This document shows positions 62,441 through 64,000 of a stretch of DNA of 64,000 nucleotides, one piece after another. A program made the translations under genes and the position numbers. Source of the DNA: Cardinalis cardinalis. Taxonomy: Eukaryota; Chordata; Aves; Passeriformes; Cardinalidae. Location of the stretch: positions 1,427,042 through 1,491,041 of the forward strand of contig JACDOX010000061.1 of the NCBI GenBank assembly GCA_014549065.1, given 5' to 3'. The stretch's first letter is position 1; each line of letters opens with the position of its first letter. Under the pieces are notes generated by a model. The model worked only from the letters and a program-made list of their open reading frames with translations. It did not search any database and was not told where the DNA came from.

Positions 62441-63904
62441 ATGATTTCCATGCACATCTAACATCAACTCAGAAATGTTATTCTGGCAAGAAATCAATCT
62501 GCATCTACAGGAGTGACTGCAACCTAATGATCACATCTGTTTGCTTTTGATAAAATCCCAAAAGAGGCTCTGCAGCCTCATCACCTCTTTGCTTTCTCCC
62601 CTGTCCTTTGCTGAAGAAGCTGGAATTACCCNTAGAGCTGGGGATAGAATTCCCTCTCCAAGCAGACATTTTTTGCTGTCCAAAGATCTGTGTGGGCTGT
62701 GTTGAGTTGATGTTGGCTTCCAGTTCTGAATTCACAGTTCAGGCCAAATTCTGCCCTCAGCTGTGCCTGTTCAGCCCCAAGAGCAGCCTGGGCAGGGTGG
62801 GTGTGAGCCTGTTCCAGCACAGAATTTGGCCTCTCTTTCCTTCCTTAAGACACTGCTGGAAATGCACTGGGGTTTCTTGGAAAGCAAGAGGCAGCTCTTT
62901 TTGGAAAGAGCCTCGGAGTTCAGATTTGATCAAAATGACAGTTTCTTTTCTCAGATTGAGTTCTGGGCAGGAAGTGAAAGGGAAATAGGCACCTACTGGA
63001 TATTAGCAGTNGTAGAGAGTGAATAAATCACATGGGCAGTTCTCCTGCTTTATGGATTAATGCCTGAAATGTAAATGTTCAAGTCATGCTAAGCCACAGC
63101 TCTCTTTTTTAGCAGGTTTGTGGACCTTACCTCCAGTACCATGGAGGGACAGTTATTTTATTGAACCCTGATAACATGTGCTTCCATGCACNAAACTCCT
63201 GGATTGGGTAAAAAGGCTTATGTGGAAGAACATTTTGATTTGTTGTAATAGGATTGTAAAGAGATGCCTCCAAAGCAGTTGTTGATCATTTTGTGTGTCC
63301 TATCCAGCAATAAAATGTACTATAAGCTAGTTTATTATCAAACTTACATTTAACTGATACATACTTTAACTTGCTGCTAAAATAAATGTAGCATGAAATA
63401 TAAGGGCAAATTAAATTTGTCCCCTGTAACCTACACCACAGGGATAGAAAGTCTCTATGGAAACTTATCCCTGTGCCAAAGTGAGCAGGTCAGGACTGCA
63501 GTGACCAGAATGGTGCTCAGGGGCAGCAGTGGCCAGGAATTTCTGTGTCCAGAACAGCCCCATAGCTGTCTGGGGAGCAACTCTGGTTTTGTCCTGTAAT
63601 TTCATGGAGGAAATAAGGAATTTCTTCCTCTCCCTGCCAGATCCTTGCAGNATTTCAGAATACTTTGTCAAGTATGTGGGCTGCAAGGCAGGGAAGTATT
63701 TGGCCCTTGATGTTTTATGCCACATGTAATCAAAGCAAAGTCAATGTGCTCTGGTTCTTGTATGATGATCCAGTGAACTGTTGCATTCTAGAAAGATACT
63801 CAAACTTTATCACTGAGTATTGGAGATTTTTAAACTAGCAGTGAGTTTTGAGTTACTTTTTATAGAAAAATAATCCCTAAAAAGTCTTTTTGAGGGTTGT
63901 TCAT

Positions 63905-64000
63905 CATGGGGAGGAGACCTTGGTACTTGCAGTACCTAAAGGAGCCCCAGAGGAGCTGGAGAGGGACTTTTTTTCCAAGGGCATGGAGGGGCAGGACAAG
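63905..64000 (+). mobile_element. CR1 LINE fragment, cut by window end
   Basis: GGGGAGGAGACCTTGG, then TTGCAGTACCTAAAGGAG, GAGCTGGAGAGGGACTTTTT, CAAGGGCATGGAGGGGCAGG and ACAAG follow the sense strand of the region a few hundred bases before the CR1 3' end, in the form common in songbirds (a stretch resembling GGAGAGGGACTTTTTACAAGGGCATG). The element is in sense orientation to WWOX and must continue beyond 64000. The left boundary is approximate. Confidence 0.85.

Larger units (their letters stand above)
58739..64000 (+). other. WWOX: WWOX intron 8, 5' part
   Basis: This is the beginning of the intron after exon 8, cut by the window edge. It has a consensus GTAAGT donor. The exon 8 frame stays open for 67 codons into the intron and stops with TAA at 58940-58942. 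Inside are an AT-rich near-perfect palindrome (61023-61048), a pyrimidine-rich run (about 61467-61510), a perfect 19-bp tandem duplication (62401-62440) and the start of a CR1 element (about 63905). The remainder is unique sequence with no feature that I recognise. In humans this intron is hundreds of kilobases long and spans FRA16D. Confidence 0.9.

Overview
This is vertebrate nuclear DNA, almost certainly from a bird and probably a songbird, and it lies inside a single gene, WWOX (WW domain-containing oxidoreductase), read on the + strand. Three short stretches, bounded by splice sites and joining in one frame, encode the middle and catalytic part of the WWOX short-chain dehydrogenase domain. 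They correspond to exons 6, 7 and 8 of the nine-exon mammalian gene and to human residues 173 to 352. The avian assignment rests on CR1 (chicken repeat 1) LINE 3' ends with the typical octamer-like terminus at 24470 and 40858, and on a songbird-like CR1 segment running off the right edge.

Layout: 1-41621 is the 3' part of intron 5. 41622-41710 is exon 6. 41711-54673 is intron 6. 54674-54859 is exon 7. 54860-58473 is intron 7. 58474-58738 is exon 8. 58739-64000 is the start of intron 8. The WW domains and the Rossmann glycine motif (exons 1-5) and the last exon lie outside the window. I found no other protein-coding gene, no recognisable structural RNA gene and no CRISPR array.

The introns are AT-rich, CpG-poor and mostly unique sequence. 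Explained structure includes three CR1 pieces, one old L2-like reverse-transcriptase relic on the minus strand (about 49440-49665), an ATT/ATTAGT microsatellite, several short tandem duplications, A/C-rich tracts, homopolymer runs and a few perfect or near-perfect palindromes. More than a hundred isolated N bases are scattered through the introns and none fall in the exons. They look like masked ambiguity or heterozygous calls rather than gaps.

The three exons act as a unit. Together they are 540 nt, starting and ending in phase 0, so skipping all three keeps the frame and would remove the catalytic core. Exon 7 alone (186 nt) is also frame-neutral. The best leads are the L2-like relic, a small CpG cluster with CRE-, CCAAT- and GC-box-like motifs in intron 5, and a good-looking cryptic 3' splice site with an open reading frame and AATAAA just after exon 6. 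I do not see an undescribed multi-gene system here.
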